DNA of 64,000 bases from Phylloscopus collybita (lineage: Eukaryota; Chordata; Aves; Passeriformes; Phylloscopidae). Location of the stretch: NCBI GenBank assembly GCA_027886175.1, contig JAJNNQ010000137.1, positions 39,604,001-39,668,000 of the forward strand, given 5' to 3'. A program made the translations under genes and the position numbers. Below the pieces are notes generated by a model. That model was not told where the DNA came from and did not search any database. It worked only from the letters and a program-made list of their open reading frames with translations. Below, piece by piece: positions 60,401-64,000 of this stretch (position 1 is the first letter of the stretch; every line of letters starts with the position of its first letter).

Positions 60401-63371
60401 ATATTCTCGGAGGCCAATGGCTTGTATCCAGCGTATGACTCGATCATTGCTCCATACCAGCACATCTGTAAGGACACGACACCAGGTCAGTCTCCTGATA
60501 CCTGAGAACTTCCAGATTTTACAGGTGCATGTGTGTAGCTGTGCATGCACTGTGGATGTCTTACTGCTTTATTTCATACATGAGGAATGCCAACATGATT
60601 CATACAGCTTTAGCACCTCCTATTCAGAAAGTCTCTGTAATTATCTTCAAGTAGTAATGTTTCCAAAGGAGAAATCTGCTTCCAGAGGGGATCTCCAGAA
60701 TGCAATTCCTCCCACTTCCTATATATACCTTTTCAATTTGTAGGCAAGATTTTACAGTGCAAAGGCACAGGAGAAATATCCGTTCCTCAAGGTTTCACTT
60801 GAGAGTTTTGTATTAAATATTTTGGGAGTTGTGTCAGCACCTATCATATACTGACATGCCATAAAGTAAAATAATAGTTCACAATTTTAGAGACAAACTA
60901 TTTTTAGTGCAGAAAGCTAGTAGATTTGTTAAGGTCCACACCAATTCTAAAGCTGAGGCAACAAAATGAGAAAGAAATAATTTCTGAGGATTTGGCTATT
61001 CTGAAAAGGTATCCTGCCTGTAAGATTTAAAAAGAAAAAAAACAGGTTACTTATAATGATATTTATAGTTATAAGTGGGAGACATAGTACTGAGTTTTCT
61101 TTACTAAGTGATGAGGCTTCCTGAATCTGTAAAAGTCCAGCTGCTGTGGTTGTTCTGGGAGCAGGATTTCTCCATTGGCTGGCTGAGAGCATCTTGCTTT
61201 TTGGAGTTAGGATCAGCTGAAACATGGTAGCAGGCAGAGCCCAAATCCCACCTGGGATTAATGAATTCCCACCATAAATGACTGCCCAAGGCATGACAAG
61301 GTGAAGGAAACCATGAATTATTACCTTTGTCCTGGCAGGAACCAGCGCTGAAGCCACACCAGAATTTGAGACCAATACCCAATTCCCCTATGTCAATCTC
61401 CAACTAGACCCCCTTGGGCTGACTGGCACTGATGCCTGCACATCCAAGGCAAAGTCTTTGCATTAGTTCATGCCATCATCTATCTGCCTTGAGCAAATGC
61501 ACACTGTCACTGTAGCCCTTCAACCTTTTTTTTTTTTTTTTTTTTTTTTAGCTCTTCTAATCAGCATTGTGCTTGACAAGTGCTAACTGCTATAGTCACT
61601 AGAGCTGGAAAAGCTCAACGGAATCAAAGGTTTCATTTCTGATAGTTGGAAGAAAGCCAGCCACCCTAATTGTTATATATAAAAAGAACTATGCAGTGAG
61701 CCTGCAACTACTCTAGAGAGCTTCTTTGCACAGAAAAAAATCTTCAGCATCAGCTGTGAGGTCTAATAAGGCCAGTGTTGTTAGGAACTATTCTTATGTA
61801 CCAATCAACTGCCTCAGTGGTCATCCCTCCAAGCAGCATTTTCTATGATACATTCTGACGTAAGAAATCAAAGGCAAAGGTTTTCAAAAGCTAGAGCATA
61901 GTGTTAGGGTCCTGAGTGCTCCCATTTTTTGGTGTTGCCCCCAGCACATCCCACTGAGCTGCACAATGTTTGGCCTTCTGCTTCTGAGCCTGAAAGAGAT
62001 TCAGATCCATACCCAAAATTCAATTCAGCAAAATGTATGTGTCAAACCAGCATTCAGAATTGCAGCCCCAATTTAGCAAAGTACTTAACTGTGCCTAATT
62101 TAAGGAGATAGGATTTTTTCTGAAGAAAGATGAACTTATGTTAGTTTTGCTTAAAGCACGTGCTTAAATGCTTTGCTAAAATGGCATGACAATGGGTTAA
62201 CAGTGTCAAGCTTCAAAAGAAGAAACATTCCCAGTATTCATTCCCAGGAACTATCACCTTTTATTTCATGCTGACTCATTTCTCTTCGCTTTTCCAGTTC
62301 TTTTCTATCATAATTCAACCTCTTTAAACACATGATTCCATACTGCAAGCTTGTTCTGTTATTTAAAGAGAAACATTTACAGAGTTAATAAAGATATTTT
62401 GAAGATGGGAACATATGTAGGATGTATTTCCTGCACTTCACATGATGTGTTTCATAGTGCCCATGTAGGAAAATCTTGAGAACAGAGGGGAGAGCAAAAC
62501 AGTAAAAAAACTGCACAGACTTCAGAAATGAAATGGAAAAAACCAAAATGAGTATGTTTGAATAACTGCTTTAGCATAAGAAACCCAAAGCATTAAAAGT
62601 AGTACTCAGAAAAGGTCAGCCCTTGTGAGCTGTGAAATGTTTTGTCAAATCAGGCTTTTAAAAAGTGACAAATCAGACAGCATATTAAAAAGAAATCCAC
62701 TTCTTGTCACATAAACCTCATTCTCCCTAAAGTTTAAATGCCTTTATTTCCATATTTCCAATTTAGCTTCCTAGCTATATCCCTAGGTAACCCAACAACT
62801 GTCAAATTGCTTGTACTGTTAACAGCTTTTATGTGCTACACACAATAGCTTTTCATTATTATGAGATTTCAGGGCTTTGAAGCTTAGTCTAATACACTTT
62901 CTGATACTTCACACCACTTAAATTGTTACTGTTTCTGTATTGTCAAGAGTCTATTGATATATTAATGGTTCCCTGCTCATTATGAAATTTATCTGTACCA
63001 GCATCTTGGTTTTGAGAGACATAATTGCGATGTGCCTGCTATTACTAAAGGAATCTCTCTCAGATTTCTAACAGTCAGACCTCTTTTCTGTATGTTTTTC
63101 CACACCAAAATAACAGAAAGTGTTTTTATTCTGTGCAGCACTGAGCACTAAAGCAGACACATAAGCATAAAGATGTAGTCTTTATGCCAACATACCGATG
63201 AAAACTATCCACCATTTTTAGGTGCACACGCAGATCTTTCTTTGTCAGGTGGTCTAACATCCTCGCATCTACCAGGCATTCCATAAAATAGCTTCGGTAC
63301 TGAGGTAAACCCAGACTGGGCAGCCATTCGTTACCTATCCATTCATGGTTCATATCACCATAAGCCAGGGT
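57365..63371 (-). CDS. PPFIA2: PPFIA2, liprin-alpha-2 (last 6 coding exons; 5' part outside window)
   Basis: Liprin-alpha-2 is a scaffold of the presynaptic active zone that binds LAR-type phosphatases, CASK, GRIP and liprin-beta. Six minus-strand exons (63371-63196, 62355-62258, 60465-60290, 60195-60127, 59174-59015, 57423-57365) sum to 738 nt and join into 245 residues plus TGA. Residues about 9-75 form SAM2 ([20 protein letters not shown] onward) and 92-165 SAM3 ([20 protein letters not shown] onward). Residues 174-226 are a polar, Arg/Pro/Ser-rich tail. The protein ends VRTYSC, the known C-terminal PDZ ligand of liprin-alphas. The N-terminal coiled coils and SAM1 lie right of the window. 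The exact match to the alpha-2 tail ([15 protein letters not shown]) and the ACSS3 neighbour favour PPFIA2 over PPFIA1/3/4. One intron uses a GC donor; the others are GT-AG. Confidence 0.95.
57424..59014 (-). other. PPFIA2: PPFIA2 intron (1.6 kb)
   Basis: The donor is gtagga and the acceptor tttgcag (minus strand). It contains a MIR-like relic at about 57815-57905 on the plus strand and a 17-base T run (58768-58784). Nothing else is recognised. Confidence 0.8.
57815..57905 (+). mobile_element. MIR-like SINE relic
   Basis: The plus strand reads 'caagtaaatcactaaatct', 'ccttgtgccttagttcc' and 'acatctgtaaaatgggaata' in adjoining pieces (57829-57888). This follows the conserved MIR core order (caagtcacttaacctct, tgcctcagtttcc, catctgtaaaatgggaata). 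No target duplication is visible. It lies antisense in a PPFIA2 intron. Confidence 0.6.
59015..59174 (-). CDS. PPFIA2: PPFIA2 coding exon (160 nt), strongly CpG-rich
   Basis: The exon encodes residues 174-226: [53 protein letters not shown], plus G of a Val codon. This is the Arg/Ser/Pro-rich tail after SAM3. By hand count it is about 67% GC with about 20 CpG in 160 nt, in contrast with AT-rich flanks. It differs from the human sequence as I recall it at a few sites (GPSW for GSTW, MASD for MTTD). The acceptor is gttgacag and the donor gtagga. Confidence 0.95.
59175..60126 (-). other. PPFIA2: PPFIA2 intron (952 nt)
   Basis: The donor is gtaatt (60126 down) and the acceptor tgacag (59175). 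It is AT-rich apart from the exon-adjacent end. A tandem 11-mer (aactttgaaga) occurs at 59711-59732. No repeat family is recognised. Confidence 0.8.
60127..60195 (-). CDS. PPFIA2: PPFIA2 coding exon (69 nt)
   Basis: The exon encodes residues 151-173: [20 protein letters not shown] and LEE. This is the final helix of SAM3 and the start of the tail. It is phase 0 at both ends. The acceptor is gtatctctag (60196) and the donor gtaatt (60126). Confidence 0.95.
60196..60289 (-). other. PPFIA2: 94-nt GC-AG intron in PPFIA2
   Basis: On the minus strand the upstream exon ends ACACAG and the intron starts gcaagt. It ends tctctag before GCACGG. The reading frame (NTQ|ARQ) fits only this junction. A GT donor five bases later would shift the frame. 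The exonic AG and intronic gcaagt match the strict consensus of GC-AG introns. Confidence 0.9.
60290..60465 (-). CDS. PPFIA2: PPFIA2 coding exon (176 nt), SAM3
   Basis: The exon completes Asp92 and encodes [58 protein letters not shown]. This is most of the third SAM domain, with the [10 protein letters not shown] and IPTQN features of liprin-alphas. The acceptor is tccttacag (60466) and the donor the non-canonical gcaagt (60289). Confidence 0.97.
60466..62257 (-). other. PPFIA2: PPFIA2 intron (1.8 kb)
   Basis: The donor is gtgata (62257) and the acceptor tccttacag. It includes a 24-base T run at 61526-61549 (plus strand). Open frames at 60947-61403 on the minus strand have no recognised homology. 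No named repeat is seen. Confidence 0.8.
62258..62355 (-). CDS. PPFIA2: PPFIA2 coding exon (98 nt)
   Basis: The exon completes Arg59 (CG|A) and encodes [32 protein letters not shown], ending with G of the Asp codon. It is the last helix of SAM2 and the charged linker to SAM3. The acceptor is taacag with a weak pyrimidine tract, and the donor gtgata. It is phased 2 to 1. Confidence 0.95.
62356..63195 (-). other. PPFIA2: PPFIA2 intron (840 nt)
   Basis: The donor is gtatgt (63195) and the acceptor aaataacag. The sequence is AT-rich with no recognised repeat or RNA. Confidence 0.8.
63196..63371 (-). CDS. PPFIA2: PPFIA2 coding exon (176 nt), SAM2
   Basis: The exon encodes visible residues 1-58 plus CG of an Arg codon: [58 protein letters not shown]. 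It is the second SAM domain, nearly identical to mammalian liprin-alpha-2 as I recall it. The acceptor cttctctctgcag has a strong pyrimidine tract; the donor is gtatgt. Confidence 0.97.
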
Positions 63372-64000
63372 CTGCAGAGAGAAGAAAATGGAGAGGGGGA
63401 ATAAATTCTTGAGTTTGCTCAAGACTAAACCACAGACTGAAAACAAAATATGTCTAAAAGAAAAAAAATATTTTTTAAAAAAATTGTCTAAAAAAAAATC
63501 AGTAACTCTTGCTTTGTTTTAACATTGGAAGAGGGGGGCACTGTTAGACATTCATTATGGATGTCAGTTTTGCCTGTTGTATCTTGTTTTCTTGTGTAAG
63601 TTTTAAGGAATCTTTTTTCAATTTTGAGTTTTAAATGCAAGCAAAGTTGTTACACAATAAAAACATGTGTGTTTCATAATCTTACTTGCTTTCAATTGAC
63701 CTTCTAGAATATTTATGCCAGGCAAACCCTGAACTGTGAACTGGTAATGCAAACATGGCTCCAGGGAATCCACTGAGGCTTGCTACTGTCTGTGGGGAGA
63801 AGCATTTCATAAATAGGATCTAAAGACACTTCAGGCTACACACCTGAAGTCCTTTAGAAACTAAAAGTTAATTTCAGTTGTTTGGCACTCAAGCTTACAT
63901 TTAAACGAGATATTTTCAGCTTAAACAGTGAACAGTTTAAACCTAAATCCATCATATGTAGAAATAAAGAAATTAATCAAAAAGGACTAAACTACTAGTT
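63372..64000 (-). other. PPFIA2: PPFIA2 intron (partial)
   Basis: This is AT-rich intronic sequence upstream of the SAM2 exon in transcript order. No further exon is recognised before the window ends. Confidence 0.75.

Noticed and set aside
60947..61403. Minus-strand frames between PPFIA2 exons considered as an extra PPFIA2 exon
   Set aside because: The known exons already join in frame across this interval and the frames show no liprin similarity.

Overview
This is ordinary-looking vertebrate nuclear DNA: AT-rich, long introns with GT-AG splice sites, and retroelement debris. Three things point to a bird, probably a songbird: CR1 LINE fragments, solo LTRs of a kind I associate with passerine endogenous retroviruses, and the ACSS3-PPFIA2 gene order. 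Bird is well supported; passerine is a weaker inference.

Two convergent genes occupy the window. On the plus strand, positions 505-48472 hold the last eleven coding exons of ACSS3, a mitochondrial short-chain (propionate-preferring) acyl-CoA synthetase. The exons join in one open frame of 379 residues plus a stop. They cover the C-terminal half of the adenylating enzyme, including the A5, A7/A8 and A10 motifs and the catalytic lysine. The 5' part of the gene, including the TSGTTG P-loop, lies outside the window to the left. On the minus strand, 63371 down to 57365 holds the last six coding exons of PPFIA2 (liprin-alpha-2): the second and third SAM domains, a low-complexity tail and the C-terminal PDZ-binding end VRTYSC. 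They join into 245 residues plus a stop; the rest of the gene lies to the right. The two stop codons face each other across about 8.9 kb (48473-57364) holding both 3' UTRs and an intergenic stretch with no recognisable gene.

Layout: 1-504 intron; 505-12763 four ACSS3 exons in introns up to 6.4 kb, with old CR1, LTR and MIR-like relics, a near-perfect inverted repeat (9931-11026) and two sense-strand LTRs on either side of the exon at 12660; 12764-31578 a 15.7-kb intron with a CR1 copy at 27000-28325, then two exons; 31579-48472 the last five exons, with two antisense LTRs; 48473-57364 convergent 3' ends; 57365-64000 the PPFIA2 3' exons.

The genes are neighbours by conserved synteny, not by shared pathway. 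I found no rRNA, tRNA, CRISPR array, operon or novel multi-gene system. The points most worth a second look are the inverted repeat, a 94-nt GC-AG intron inside the PPFIA2 SAM3 region, and one very CpG-rich PPFIA2 coding exon. Family and gene names come from recalled protein and repeat families, not from a search.
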